In this document: positions 7,730-15,627 of the stretch, one piece after another | How positions within the stretch are numbered: the stretch's first letter is position 1 | Layout: every line of letters begins with the position of its first letter | Source of the DNA: Acidilobaceae archaeon | Lineage (GTDB): Archaea > Thermoproteota > Thermoprotei_A > Sulfolobales > Acidilobaceae | NCBI GenBank assembly: GCA_025058835.1 | Contig: JANXEI010000003.1 | Span: 1-49,863, forward strand | DNA: 49,863 bases | Direction of reading: 5' to 3' | The notes under the pieces: model-generated | What the model was told of the DNA's origin: nothing | Database searches by the model: none | Seen by the model: only the letters and a program-made list of their open reading frames with translations | Position numbers and translations under genes: made by a program

Positions 7730-8274
7730 GGTCCCACCCGTACATAGAGGCCATCGTAAAGAGCCGAGCGCTGGCCTTCGTGTACGGTCCCCCGGGGAGC
7801 GGCAAGACCAGGCTAGGCCTGGAGGTAGCTAGAATTGCTGAGGCTTTGGGGTTTGGGGTAAGCGTGATAGCCACGGAGGCAGGAACCTCCCTAGCTTACA
7901 GGGCCCATAAGACGGAAGTGAACACAGCTCTGTCAATAGACGACATGGTCATGAGGGTGGTCAGAGGGGCTCTAAGGAACGAGTACGTTATCGTGGACAC
8001 CGTTAACTCTTACTACCGGGACAGCCCCACCTATGAGAGCCGCGGCCTCCTCGCCCTCGCCTCTGCCATGATGAGGCTCTCCGGCGGCCTCGCCCTAGGG
8101 CAGGTTTCCTTTGACGAGCAGACCGCTCCGGGCGCTGCCGCTGTGGAGAAGTACGCTTCTACGGTGGGCATCACGAGGAGGATCTCCGAAGGGAAGTACA
8201 TGCTGGAGATCGTCAAGCCCTCGAGGAAGCTCCTCGTTTACGAGATAAGGGGGGAGGAGCTGTCGTGGCTGTAG
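7726..8274 (+). CDS. Small RecA-superfamily ATPase
   Basis: The 182-residue protein has a clear Walker A (GPPGSGKT, residues 21-28) and a Walker B-like strand EYVIVDTV with Asp91. Its size and layout recall the core of RadB or single-domain KaiC-like proteins, but it lacks an N-terminal domain and I cannot place it in a named family. It is coupled to the winged-helix gene (ATGA overlap) and runs into carS (10-base overlap). A link to DNA repair or signalling is only inference. Confidence 0.8.
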   Translation: MRSHPYIEAIVKSRALAFVYGPPGSGKTRLGLEVARIAEALGFGVSVIATEAGTSLAYRAHKTEVNTALSIDDMVMRVVRGALRNEYVIVDTVNSYYRDSPTYESRGLLALASAMMRLSGGLALGQVSFDEQTAPGAAAVEKYASTVGITRRISEGKYMLEIVKPSRKLLVYEIRGEELSWL

Positions 8275-8762
8275 TGGACAGCATCTTTGAAGGCCTCGTT
8301 CTCATCCTCCCAGCAATGATCGCCAACGCCACTCCCGTCATAGCTGGAGGGAAGACGCCCATAGACATGGGGATTAACTTTGTGGATGGGAGGAGACTTT
8401 TGGGAAAGGGGAAGACGTGGGAAGGGCTTGTAGCTGGCATATTAGCTGGGACCTTCACTGGCGTTCTCCTCACTGCCCTACACTCCGAGATGTGGTGGAT
8501 AGGCTTTACGGTCTCCGTGGGAGCCATGGCAGGAGATCTCACGGCCTCCTTCCTCAAGAGAAGGCTTAACATGGAGAGCGGCGCCCCCGCGCCGATTATT
8601 GACCAGCTGAACTATTACGTGGGCGCGGTGGCAGCCCTCTATCTGGTTGGCTACGAGTTCACCCTCCCTGTCTTGCTGCTCCTCGCCCTGATTGCAGGTC
8701 TGCTCCACTTCTTGGCGAACGTGCTGGCATATATTATGGGTCTTAAAGAGCACCCCTGGTGA
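8265..8762 (+). CDS. carS: CDP-archaeol synthase
   Basis: Membrane CTP transferase that converts digeranylgeranylglyceryl phosphate (unsaturated archaetidic acid) to CDP-archaeol in archaeal phospholipid synthesis. The 165 residues carry four to five hydrophobic helices. Family motifs are NATPVIAGGKTPID, GKGKTWEGL, the charged loop SFLKRRLN, and SGAPAPIIDQLNYYVGA. It starts at GTG inside the end of the RecA-like gene. The gene's place in this operon does not obviously reflect its lipid role. Confidence 0.95.
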   Translation: MAVVDSIFEGLVLILPAMIANATPVIAGGKTPIDMGINFVDGRRLLGKGKTWEGLVAGILAGTFTGVLLTALHSEMWWIGFTVSVGAMAGDLTASFLKRRLNMESGAPAPIIDQLNYYVGAVAALYLVGYEFTLPVLLLLALIAGLLHFLANVLAYIMGLKEHPW

Positions 8763-8777
8763 TCGGGGGAGAGACGG

Positions 8778-9299
8778 TTGGGCAAGCTTTACACTCGGGG
8801 AGGGGACGGGGGCTTCACCTACACGCCTGTGCTGGGGAGGGTGGAGAAGGATCATCCCCTGGTCGAGTTCTACGGCGCTCTAGATGAGGCGAACTCTATG
8901 ATAGGGCTGGCGAGGGGGCTCCTGAGGGAGCAGACTCAGGAGTATGAGGAGGACCTAAGGTACTTGCAGGAGCTCCTCTACCGCATAGGCTTCAGCCTCA
9001 CTCGCATGAGGGTGAGCGAGGAGGACGTGAAGAGGCTCGAGGAGATAGTGGATAGGCATTACTCCCAGCCCCTCCAGAAGTTCATATTGCCGACGGGCCC
9101 TGCTGGCGTTGCTGCCCTTCACGCAGCGCGATCTCAAGTCCGCAGGGCAGAGAGGAGGCTCGTGGCGCTGAGGAAGGCAGGAGTTAGCGTGGACGACCTG
9201 CTCATAGCTGTCATGAACAGGATGTCGGACAGCCTCTTCGCAATAGCTGTTGCCGCATCGCGCAGGCTCGGCTTCGAGCCGGAGGAGCTCAACGTATAG
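8778..9299 (+). CDS. PduO-type cob(I)alamin adenosyltransferase
   Basis: Transfers the adenosyl group of ATP to cob(I)alamin, forming coenzyme B12. The 173 residues are standard length. Motifs include LYTRGGDGGFT (residues 4-14), ALDEANSMIGLAR, LPTGPAGVAALHAARSQVRR and the C-terminal MNRMSDSLFAIA. Start is TTG with GGGGGAGAG upstream. It is the last gene of the wHTH-ATPase-carS unit, 15 bases after carS. It implies a B12-dependent enzyme or corrinoid salvage elsewhere in the genome. Confidence 0.94.
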   Translation: MGKLYTRGGDGGFTYTPVLGRVEKDHPLVEFYGALDEANSMIGLARGLLREQTQEYEEDLRYLQELLYRIGFSLTRMRVSEEDVKRLEEIVDRHYSQPLQKFILPTGPAGVAALHAARSQVRRAERRLVALRKAGVSVDDLLIAVMNRMSDSLFAIAVAASRRLGFEPEELNV

Positions 9300-9328
9300 A
9301 CACGGTATATATCTTATCTGTACACTCT

Positions 9329-9337
9329 GTTAAGAAT
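9329..9337 (+). promoter_or_regulatory. TATA box of the MFS transporter
   Basis: GTTAAGAAT lies about 35 bases before the ATG at 9368. A second A/T run, GGTATATATC at 9304-9313, is too far upstream for a short leader but could serve as an alternative. Confidence 0.45.
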
Positions 9338-9367
9338 TGCTCCTCTGCCCGTTAGCAGCGATACGGA

Positions 9368-10546
9368 ATGAGGCCTGAGAGCAGGGTCTCCGACGGAGGG
9401 AGCTCTCGCTTTACCTTCGGAGTCTTGGCACTCGTGGCTTTCGCAGCTATTTTCGACACAGCCCTTACTTCCCCAATACTGAGCATCTATGCGAAGGAGC
9501 TTGGCGCCTCTACTGCTGCTGCCGGCTTCATCGTAGGGCTCTACAGCATCGTAGCCATACCTGCCAGCGTAGTCGCAGGCCTGCTCGTGGACAGGCTGGG
9601 CAGGAAAAGGATGCTTGCCTTGGGCCTCTTGCTGGACTCAATAGCCATTTTCTCCTACGGCCTCGTGAGCTCCTACCAGCAGCTAATGCTCCTCAGGGCC
9701 CTCCACGCCGTAGGGGGGAGCCTTGCTTTCCCTGCCTTTGTCGCAAAGGCAAGGGAGGTGAGCGGCCCTCGGGTAGGGCTCAACCTGGGCTTCCTCCTGG
9801 CCCCCATCTCCCTGGCATATGCAGTAGGCTCCGGCGCAGGAGGGGCCATCGCAAGGAGCTACGGCTACGCTGCCGCTTTTGCCCTGCCGGCGCTCGTGTT
9901 GTTCTTAGCCTTCCTCCTTACCTTGAGGCTCCCTGAGAGGGGGCAGGAGAGCAGATGGCAGGGCTTCAGGGGACTTTTGCAGAACATCAGGGACGGCGGC
10001 CCTAACCTCCTAGCTGGCATATGGCTCATCTTCACCTTATACCTCGCAATAGGCATGCTGGCAGGGGGTCTCGGCACCAGCCTCCTTACGGGCAAAGTGG
10101 TCGAGGAGGAGAGGGAGGCAAGGTTCTTCGCAGGGATCTCCCTAGCTATCGCGACCCTCCTCTCAGCGCCTCTGATGATAGCCATAGGCTACCTCTCAGA
10201 TAGGACGAGGCCCGTTACAGCAGCCGCCCTCTCTGCCCTCATATCGCTAGTGGGATTGCTTGTCGTGGTGACCCTCCTAGGGATCAGCGCCTCTACCGTC
10301 CTCCTGGCAATGGTGGTCTTCAGCTTTGCCCTGGGGGGGCTGATAGTGACTAGCACCGTGCTCGTCACTGAGGTGCCGCCGAGCGCTCGGGGGACTGCGG
10401 CAGGCCTCCAGCAGGTCTTCAACATTGCAGGAGTCGCGGTGGGGGCTCCGCTAGGCGGCTTGCTTGCCTCTTCTGGACCATCGATCGTTATGCTCGGCGT
10501 TGCCAGCGCCCTCCTCCTGAGCCTCCTGGTCCTCCTGAAGAGGTAA
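9368..10546 (+). CDS. Major facilitator superfamily transporter
   Basis: The 392-residue protein has about twelve hydrophobic segments in two halves joined by a charged loop (RLPERGQESRWQGFRGLL). The MFS signature between helices 2 and 3 is visible as GLLVDRLGRKRML, and a weaker copy between helices 8 and 9 as GYLSDRTRPV. It probably exports or imports a small molecule by proton coupling; the substrate cannot be told from sequence. The gene stands alone between promoters. Confidence 0.9.
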   Translation: MRPESRVSDGGSSRFTFGVLALVAFAAIFDTALTSPILSIYAKELGASTAAAGFIVGLYSIVAIPASVVAGLLVDRLGRKRMLALGLLLDSIAIFSYGLVSSYQQLMLLRALHAVGGSLAFPAFVAKAREVSGPRVGLNLGFLLAPISLAYAVGSGAGGAIARSYGYAAAFALPALVLFLAFLLTLRLPERGQESRWQGFRGLLQNIRDGGPNLLAGIWLIFTLYLAIGMLAGGLGTSLLTGKVVEEEREARFFAGISLAIATLLSAPLMIAIGYLSDRTRPVTAAALSALISLVGLLVVVTLLGISASTVLLAMVVFSFALGGLIVTSTVLVTEVPPSARGTAAGLQQVFNIAGVAVGAPLGGLLASSGPSIVMLGVASALLLSLLVLLKR

Positions 10547-10576
10547 TTTTTTAACGCTCCCCCTCTAGAGAGGGGT
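10547..10576 (+). promoter_or_regulatory. T-rich promoter and leader hairpin before the nucleoside phosphorylase
   Basis: A TTTTTTAAC run follows the MFS stop codon and can act as its terminator and as the TATA box for the next gene, 31 bases before the ATG. The leader contains a 7-bp inverted repeat (10560-10575, CCCCTCT-AG-AGAGGGG) across the predicted start site. Confidence 0.45.
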
Positions 10577-10581
10577 CAAAG

Positions 10582-11310
10582 ATGAGGAGGGCGGTCCACA
10601 TCCGCGCCTCTCCCGGCGACATCGCTGAGAAGGTCGTCGTTGCAGGCGATCCCGGGAGGATAAGGTTCATTGCAGAGAACTTTCTGGAAGAGCCCAGGCT
10701 GGTGAACGAGAACAGGGGCCTCCTGGTCTACACGGGCAAGTACATGGGGATGCCTGTCACCCTCGCGACCCATGGCATCGGGGCGTCCTCCGCCCTCCTG
10801 GTCTTCGAGGAGCTCATAGCGCTGGGGGCGAAGACCATAATTAGGCTTGGGACGTGCGGCTCCCTCAGCCCCTCTGTAGAGATAGGCGATCTCGTGATCC
10901 CAACGGTGGCCTCCTATTACCCAGGTGGGCCTTACTATCAGTACTACGGCGAGCTAGCCTGTGGGCCCGCTGCGCCGAATTACGAGGTGCTCAAAGTGCT
11001 CATCGAGGAGGCCAGCAAGAGCGGCAAGCGCTATCATATAGGGCCTGTGGTGTCCAGCGATGCCTTCTACAGCGAGGGGCCTGACTTCGCGGAGAGGTGG
11101 AACAAGAGGGGAGCCATTGCGGTGGAGATGGAATGCGCTGCGCTGTTCCTGATCGGGAACATGAGGAACGTGAAGAGCAGCGCCTTGCTGGTCACAGTAG
11201 ATTCTCCGACGCATTACAGAAGGCTCGGGCCAGAGGCCATAACGGAGAGCATGAAAGTGGCAGGCAAGATAGTCCTTGAAACTCTTAGGAGAATCGACGT
11301 TACTTCTTAG
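10582..11310 (+). CDS. 5'-methylthioadenosine/purine nucleoside phosphorylase
   Basis: Member of the nucleoside phosphorylase family I (PNP/UDP). The 242 residues match Sulfolobus-type MTA phosphorylase closely in layout: VVAGDPGRIRF phosphate loop, NENRGLLVYTGKYMG, ATHGIGASSALL, RLGTCGSL, VVSSDAFYSEGPDF and the VEMECAALF motif that binds ribose. It should phosphorolyse MTA, inosine or guanosine; specificity cannot be fixed here. It sits some 3 kb before AdoMet synthetase, which fits MTA salvage. Its last 11 bases overlap the convergent L40e gene. Confidence 0.92.
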   Translation: MRRAVHIRASPGDIAEKVVVAGDPGRIRFIAENFLEEPRLVNENRGLLVYTGKYMGMPVTLATHGIGASSALLVFEELIALGAKTIIRLGTCGSLSPSVEIGDLVIPTVASYYPGGPYYQYYGELACGPAAPNYEVLKVLIEEASKSGKRYHIGPVVSSDAFYSEGPDFAERWNKRGAIAVEMECAALFLIGNMRNVKSSALLVTVDSPTHYRRLGPEAITESMKVAGKIVLETLRRIDVTS

Positions 11311-11464
11311 CTATTCCTGCACTCTTCGGCCTTAGGTTAGTGCTCCTGCACCTCCTGCACTTGACCGCGCTAATGGGGTTCAGTGCTCCGCAGTTCCTGC
11401 AGACCTTCTTCTGGATCACCCTCTTCTCAAATATCGCTAGCAGCTCCGGGTCCTTGATGGGCAT
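11300..11464 (-). CDS. rpl40e: Large-subunit ribosomal protein L40e
   Basis: A 54-residue zinc-binding ribosomal protein. It begins MPIKDPELLAIFEKRVIQKK and carries the four-cysteine zinc site as VCRNCGALN and KCRRCRSTNL, ending RPKSAGIAKK. Both length and sequence are typical of archaeal L40e. The ATG at 11464 follows a purine-rich leader, and a TATA box lies at 11491-11502. The stop codon lies within the last codons of the convergent nucleoside phosphorylase gene. Confidence 0.95.
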   Translation of the reverse strand: MPIKDPELLAIFEKRVIQKKVCRNCGALNPISAVKCRRCRSTNLRPKSAGIAKK

Positions 11465-11490
11465 CTCTCTCCCCTCCCTCTCTCTCGTGA

Positions 11491-11502
11491 ACCTTAAATA
11501 GA
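11491..11502 (-). promoter_or_regulatory. TATA box of rpl40e
   Basis: On the minus strand CTATTTAAGG lies about 33 bases from the ATG at 11464. It is separate from the S24e box at 11513-11521. Confidence 0.6.
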
Positions 11503-11512
11503 TGCCCTCTCG

Positions 11513-11521
11513 CTATATAAG
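11513..11521 (+). promoter_or_regulatory. TATA box of the rps24e operon
   Basis: CTATATAAG predicts a start near 11543, about 12 bases before the first TTG codon at 11555. It heads a run of six tightly packed same-strand genes reaching the AdoMet synthetase promoter. Confidence 0.65.
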
Positions 11522-11554
11522 GGCTAAGGAGATGAGGGGAAGGGGTAGGGTAGG

Positions 11555-11884
11555 TTGTTGAGCGCAAAGCTGATCGATTTGGGAGGGATGAAAGGAGAGG
11601 TGCTGGAGGAGAGGCAGAACAAGGTGATAGGGAGGAGAGAGGTTACTCTCAAGGTCTACCACCCCTTGGCCTCCACTCCAAGTAGGGTTGAGCTGAGGCG
11701 GAGGCTTGCGCAGAGGTATGGCGTGGACATCGCCAGGCTTTACGTAAGGTCGGTGCTCACCGAGTACGGTGCGAACGTGTCCACAGTTGTTGTACACATA
11801 TACGAGAGTCCCGAGAGGGCAAAGCTCTTTGAGCCTGAGCACGTGATCAAGAAGAACGGCGGCGAGAGGCCGGAGGGCGCGTGA
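11555..11884 (+). CDS. rps24e: Small-subunit ribosomal protein S24e
   Basis: The 109 residues contain the S24e core: NKVIGRREVTLKVYHPLAST, SRVELRRRLAQRYGVD and LYVRSVLTEYGANVSTVVVHIYES. Two consecutive TTG codons (11555 and 11558) are candidate starts; the first is given. Purine-rich GGGGAAGGGG precedes it. The stop codon overlaps the S27ae start (TGATG). The S24e-S27ae-Kae1-Bud32 order is a conserved archaeal cluster. Confidence 0.96.
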   Translation: MLSAKLIDLGGMKGEVLEERQNKVIGRREVTLKVYHPLASTPSRVELRRRLAQRYGVDIARLYVRSVLTEYGANVSTVVVHIYESPERAKLFEPEHVIKKNGGERPEGA

Positions 11885-12126
11885 TGTCGAAGGCCAAGGA
11901 GCTGAAGACATACGTTCACAAGCTGTACGTTATCGATGAGGAAAAGAAGGTGGCTAAGCTCAAGAACAAGAGGTGCCCCCGCTGCGGGAGCGTTATGGCT
12001 CACCATGTGCAGGGTAACGAGAGGTGGCACTGCGGAAAGTGCGGCTACACAGAGTTCATAGTGAAGGCAGCTCCGCAGCAGCCTAAGGAGAAGAGGCCGG
12101 AGAGGCAGGAGAAGAAGAAAAAGTGA
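11884..12126 (+). CDS. rps27ae: Small-subunit ribosomal protein S27ae
   Basis: An 80-residue zinc-ribbon ribosomal protein without the ubiquitin fusion of eukaryotes. The zinc site is CPRCG and CGKCGYTEF. The C-terminal tail is very basic (EKRPERQEKKKK). ATG at 11884 is preferred; a GTG one codon earlier is possible. It overlaps kae1 by four bases (GTGA). Confidence 0.95.
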   Translation: MSKAKELKTYVHKLYVIDEEKKVAKLKNKRCPRCGSVMAHHVQGNERWHCGKCGYTEFIVKAAPQQPKEKRPERQEKKKK

Positions 12127-13127
12127 TCGTCCTTGGCATAGAGTCCACTGCCCACACTTTCGGCGTCGCCCTCCTTGACGATCAGCTCAAGGTCCTTGCT
12201 GATGTGAGGAAGCAGTACGTTCCCAAGAGCGGAGGCATTCTCCCCCGCGAGGTCGCCCCCTTTTTCTCCCAGGTTGCCGGCGCTGCGGTGAGGGAGGCCC
12301 TCGGGGCGGCCGGGGTGAGGATGGGGGAGGTAGAAGCCATAGCGGTAGCCCTGGGTCCGGGTATGGGGCCGCAGCTGAGGGTGGGGGCAAGCGTGGCAAG
12401 GGCCCTGGCAGCCTACTACGGGAAGCCTCTTGTGCCCGTAAACCATGCCGTGGCCCACATAGAGGTGGCGAGGTGGCTCACGGGGCTAAAGGATCCCATA
12501 GTGCTATACGTTGCGGGGGGCAACACTGCCGTCATATCTTACGCTGAGGGACGGTACAGGGTCTTTGGCGAAACCCTAGATCTGCCGCTGGGGAACGCGC
12601 TAGACACATTTGCGAGGGAGGTGGGCATAGCTCCCCCATACGTGAGGGAGGGGAAGCACGCAGTGGACATCTGTGCCGAGGGGGGAGAGTTCGTTGAGGG
12701 GCTGCCATATGTAGTGAAGGGCCAAGATTCCTCCTTCTCTGGCCTCCTCACTGCCGCCCTGAAAGCCCTGAGGGGAGGGGCGGCGCTGAGAGACATATGC
12801 TTCACCTTCCGGGAGATTGCCTATTCCTCTGTGGTTGAGGTGTTAGAGAGAGGCCTAGCCCTTACTGGCAAGAGGGAGGTGGTGCTTACAGGGGGAGTCG
12901 CTGCCAGCGCCCTCCTCAACGAGAAGCTGTCCCTCATGGCCTCGCTTCACGGAGCGCAGTTTCGACCCATCCCGCGGAGCTATGCAGGAGACAACGGAGT
13001 CATGATAGCCCTTACCGGCATGGCGGCCTTCAAGTGGGGCCAGAGGGTGGAGCCGAGGAGGGCAACGATACGCCAGAGGTGGAGAGTAGATCAAGTGCCC
13101 GTCCCCTGGTACTACGGGTTCCCGTGA
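12123..13127 (+). CDS. kae1: KEOPS subunit Kae1 (tRNA t6A synthesis)
   Basis: Catalytic subunit of KEOPS that moves the threonylcarbamoyl group to A37 of ANN-decoding tRNAs. The 334 residues show the ASKHA fold: N-terminal LGIESTAHTFG, the metal ligands His108 and His112 in NHAVAHIE, the glycine loop YVAGGNTAV, and the second nucleotide loop VVLTGGVAAS, with AGDNGVMIA near the C-terminus. GTG start, overlapping rps27ae. bud32 follows six bases after its stop as a separate gene rather than a fusion. Confidence 0.97.
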   Translation: MIVLGIESTAHTFGVALLDDQLKVLADVRKQYVPKSGGILPREVAPFFSQVAGAAVREALGAAGVRMGEVEAIAVALGPGMGPQLRVGASVARALAAYYGKPLVPVNHAVAHIEVARWLTGLKDPIVLYVAGGNTAVISYAEGRYRVFGETLDLPLGNALDTFAREVGIAPPYVREGKHAVDICAEGGEFVEGLPYVVKGQDSSFSGLLTAALKALRGGAALRDICFTFREIAYSSVVEVLERGLALTGKREVVLTGGVAASALLNEKLSLMASLHGAQFRPIPRSYAGDNGVMIALTGMAAFKWGQRVEPRRATIRQRWRVDQVPVPWYYGFP

Positions 13128-13133
13128 TGGGCC

Positions 13134-13817
13134 TTGGAGGAGCTCCTGGCAGCTCTGGAGAGCAGCGTTAGGGCGTTCCCGCTCATGAAGAGGGGAGCAG
13201 AGTCGGAGGTGAGGCTCGGCACCTTCCTGGGGCTGCCCGCCATCTTCAAGTACCGCCTCCCCAAGCCCTACATGCACCCCAAGCTGGCGCTCAGCCTAGC
13301 AAGGCAGAGGAGCGTAAGGGAGGCCAGGGTTATGCTGAAAGCGCGGGAGGTGGGGGTTCCTGCGCCGCGCCTCTATGCCCTGTTCCCTAGCATGTCCCTC
13401 ATCGTCATGGAGTACATAGAGGGGGAGACGCTGAAGGAAGTAGCGGAAAAGGACGCTGAGAGGGCCATAGAGCTAGGGAGGAGAGCTGGCACCATAGTGG
13501 CAAGGCTGCACGAGGCCGGCATAGCCCACGGAGATCCTACGACGTCTAACTTCATATTCTCGAGGGGGGAGCTGAGGGTGATAGACTTCGGCCTCGCAGA
13601 GTTCACGAGCGATGTGGAGGACTTTGCCGTGGACGTTCACCTTTTCCGGAGGGCTGTGGAGAGCGCCCACGCTAGGATAGCTCACTCAATGTTCTCCTCC
13701 TTCCTCGAGGGATATGCAGAGGTGAGGGGAGCGGAGTGGGTTGCGGAGAGGGCAGAGGAGATCAGGCTGAGGGGGAGGTACGTGGAGGAGAGGAGGACAG
13801 TATGGGGAAGAGGGTAG
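13134..13817 (+). CDS. bud32: KEOPS subunit Bud32 (PRPK-type kinase/ATPase)
   Basis: Atypical small kinase that activates Kae1 by ATP hydrolysis. The 227 residues contain the catalytic loop HGDPTTSNFIF, the metal-binding IDFGLAEF and the conserved C-terminal segment EIRLRGRYVEERRTVWGRG. The glycine-rich loop is short (KRGAESEV), as usual in this family. TTG start; overlaps the next gene by 16 bases. Confidence 0.95.
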   Translation: MEELLAALESSVRAFPLMKRGAESEVRLGTFLGLPAIFKYRLPKPYMHPKLALSLARQRSVREARVMLKAREVGVPAPRLYALFPSMSLIVMEYIEGETLKEVAEKDAERAIELGRRAGTIVARLHEAGIAHGDPTTSNFIFSRGELRVIDFGLAEFTSDVEDFAVDVHLFRRAVESAHARIAHSMFSSFLEGYAEVRGAEWVAERAEEIRLRGRYVEERRTVWGRG

Positions 13818-14350
13818 CCATAGTCACTGCTAACAGGGCAAAGGGGGAGGAGGCGAAGAGGATCCTGCAGGGCTTCGGCATAGAGGCGGAGGTGGTGGAG
13901 ATGGAGAAGCTGGAGGTGCAGTCGGAGGTTCTTGAAGAGATAGCGCTGAGGGCCGCGAGGGCTGCCTTTGAGGTGCTGAAAAGGCCCCTCGTAGTGGACG
14001 ACTCTGGCCTCTTCGTAGAGGCCCTCAACGGCTTCCCAGGCCCGTACAGCAGCTATGTCTTCAAGAAGATAGGGATAAGGGGGATCTTGAAGTTGCTGGA
14101 GGGAGAAGCGAACAGGAGCGCTTACTTCAAGACAGCGCTCGCCTTCGTCTCTCGAGATGTGGAGAGGGTGTTCGTGGGAGTAGTGAGGGGCCGCATAGCT
14201 GAGGAGCCGCGGGGCAGCAGGGGCTTTGGCTTTGATCCAATATTTGTGCCCGAAGGCGAAGATAGGACCTTTGCAGAGATGGAGAGCTGGGAGAAAGACA
14301 GGATCTCTCACAGGGCCAGGGCTTACGAGGCTTTTGCGAAGTTCTTCTAG
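13802..14350 (+). CDS. XTP/dITP pyrophosphatase (HAM1/RdgB)
   Basis: Cleans non-canonical purine triphosphates (ITP, dITP, XTP) from the nucleotide pool. From the ATG at 13802 it has 182 residues, standard length. Key motifs are VTANRAKGEE, VEMEKLEVQ, VVDDSGLFVEALNGFPGPYS, GFGFDPIFVPEG and KDRISHRARA. It overlaps bud32 by 16 bases, suggesting coupled translation. A longer frame exists upstream but lacks family homology. Confidence 0.95.
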   Translation: MGKRVAIVTANRAKGEEAKRILQGFGIEAEVVEMEKLEVQSEVLEEIALRAARAAFEVLKRPLVVDDSGLFVEALNGFPGPYSSYVFKKIGIRGILKLLEGEANRSAYFKTALAFVSRDVERVFVGVVRGRIAEEPRGSRGFGFDPIFVPEGEDRTFAEMESWEKDRISHRARAYEAFAKFF

Positions 14351-14358
14351 GAGAATGG

Positions 14359-14386
14359 ATATAAGAGTTTTCTGATTAGCTCTTAT
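14359..14386 (+). promoter_or_regulatory. AdoMet synthetase promoter with an inverted repeat
   Basis: The TATA box GATATAAG (14359-14366) lies in one arm of a 7-bp inverted repeat, ATAAGAG (14361-14367) and CTCTTAT (14380-14386). The other arm lies just before the predicted start site. This would suit a repressor that blocks both TBP binding and initiation. The regulator is unknown. Confidence 0.5.
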
Positions 14387-14403
14387 CCTCGCAGGCGGGG
14401 GAG

Positions 14404-15627
14404 ATGAGGAACATAGTCGTGGAGGAGTCTAGAGTTCTAGACGTGGAGGAGCTAGATGTGGAGATGGTAGAGAGGAAGGGGCTCGGGCACCCTGACTACA
14501 TCTGCGACGCCGTTGCCGAAGCTGTCAGCGTGGGGCTAAGCAGGTACTACGAGGAGAAGTTCGGGAGGATCCTTCATCACAACGTGGACAAGGTGCTCCT
14601 CGTGGGCGGTCAGAGCAACCCGCGCTTCGGAGGAGGAGAGGTGCTCCAGCCCATCTACATCCTGGTCTCCGGGAGGCTCACGACAGAGGTCAGGACCTCG
14701 AGCGGCGTGGAGCCCGTCCCCTTCGGCTCGATAATTCTCGACTCTGCAAGGAGGTGGCTTAGGGAGAACTTCAGGTTCCTGAACCCCGATCTCCACGTGG
14801 TGGTGGACTACAAGGTAGGGAGGGGGAGCACAGACCTGCGGGCCCTCGTTGAGGCAGAGACAAAGGTCCCGCTCTCCAACGACACGAGCGTGGGCATCAG
14901 CTATGCCCCCCTCTCCACCCTCGAGAGGCTTGTCCTTGAGACGGAGAGGATGCTCAACAGCAAGGAGTTCAAGGCCCGCTATCCCATGGTGGGAGAGGAC
15001 GTAAAGGTCATGGGGCTCAGGAACGGGAACAGGATATCCCTCACCGTTGCTGCTGCCATGATCAGCAGCCTCATTAAGGACGCGGGGGAGTACTGGGCCA
15101 TTAAGGAGGAGGTAGCAGAGGAGGTCAGAAAGCTCGCGGGGAGGATAGCTGGAGATAGGGAGGTGGAGGTCTTCGTGAACACGGGAGACATAAAGGAGAA
15201 GGACATAGTGTACCTTACCGTCACTGGCACCAGCTCAGAGCACGGCGACGACGGCGCGACGGGGAGGGGCAACAGGGTTAACGGGCTCATCACTCCCTTC
15301 AGGCCCATGAGCATGGAGGCCACTGCGGGAAAGAACCCGGTGAGCCATGTGGGCAAGGTCTACAACGTGGTTGCTGGGGCTATAGCTAGGAGGATATACG
15401 AGGCGCTGAGGGACAGGGGGGTCGCGACGGCTTATGTGAGCCTTCTGAGCCAGATCGGAAAGCCCATCGATATGCCTCACATGGCTAACATAAAGCTGAA
15501 GATGGCAAAGGGCGCTGTGCTAAGCCTTGACGTCAGGAGGGAAGCAGAGAGAATAGCTGACGAGGAGCTGAGCAGCATAACTAAATACACGGAGAAGATA
15601 GTGAGGGGGGAAGCCAACCTCTTCTAG
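14404..15627 (+). CDS. mat: S-adenosylmethionine synthetase, archaeal type
   Basis: Makes AdoMet from methionine and ATP. The 407 residues match the archaeal-specific family, distant from bacterial MetK. Visible blocks include VERKGLGHPDYICDAVAEA, HHNVDKVLLVGGQSNPRFGGG, TVTGTSSEHGDDGATGRGNR-VNGLI, MEATAGKNPVSHVGKVYN and SQIGKPIDMP. ATG start with GGCGGGGAG. Its own promoter separates it from the preceding cluster. Its stop overlaps the end of convergent glyS by four bases. Confidence 0.97.
   Translation: MRNIVVEESRVLDVEELDVEMVERKGLGHPDYICDAVAEAVSVGLSRYYEEKFGRILHHNVDKVLLVGGQSNPRFGGGEVLQPIYILVSGRLTTEVRTSSGVEPVPFGSIILDSARRWLRENFRFLNPDLHVVVDYKVGRGSTDLRALVEAETKVPLSNDTSVGISYAPLSTLERLVLETERMLNSKEFKARYPMVGEDVKVMGLRNGNRISLTVAAAMISSLIKDAGEYWAIKEEVAEEVRKLAGRIAGDREVEVFVNTGDIKEKDIVYLTVTGTSSEHGDDGATGRGNRVNGLITPFRPMSMEATAGKNPVSHVGKVYNVVAGAIARRIYEALRDRGVATAYVSLLSQIGKPIDMPHMANIKLKMAKGAVLSLDVRREAERIADEELSSITKYTEKIVRGEANLF

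Noticed and set aside
9368-10546. Horizontally acquired drug-resistance transporter
   Set aside because: Codon use and base composition look like the neighbours, and no mobile element or resistance context is visible.
11311-11554. Empty intergenic region after the nucleoside phosphorylase
   Set aside because: It encodes complete rpl40e on the minus strand and two separate promoters.
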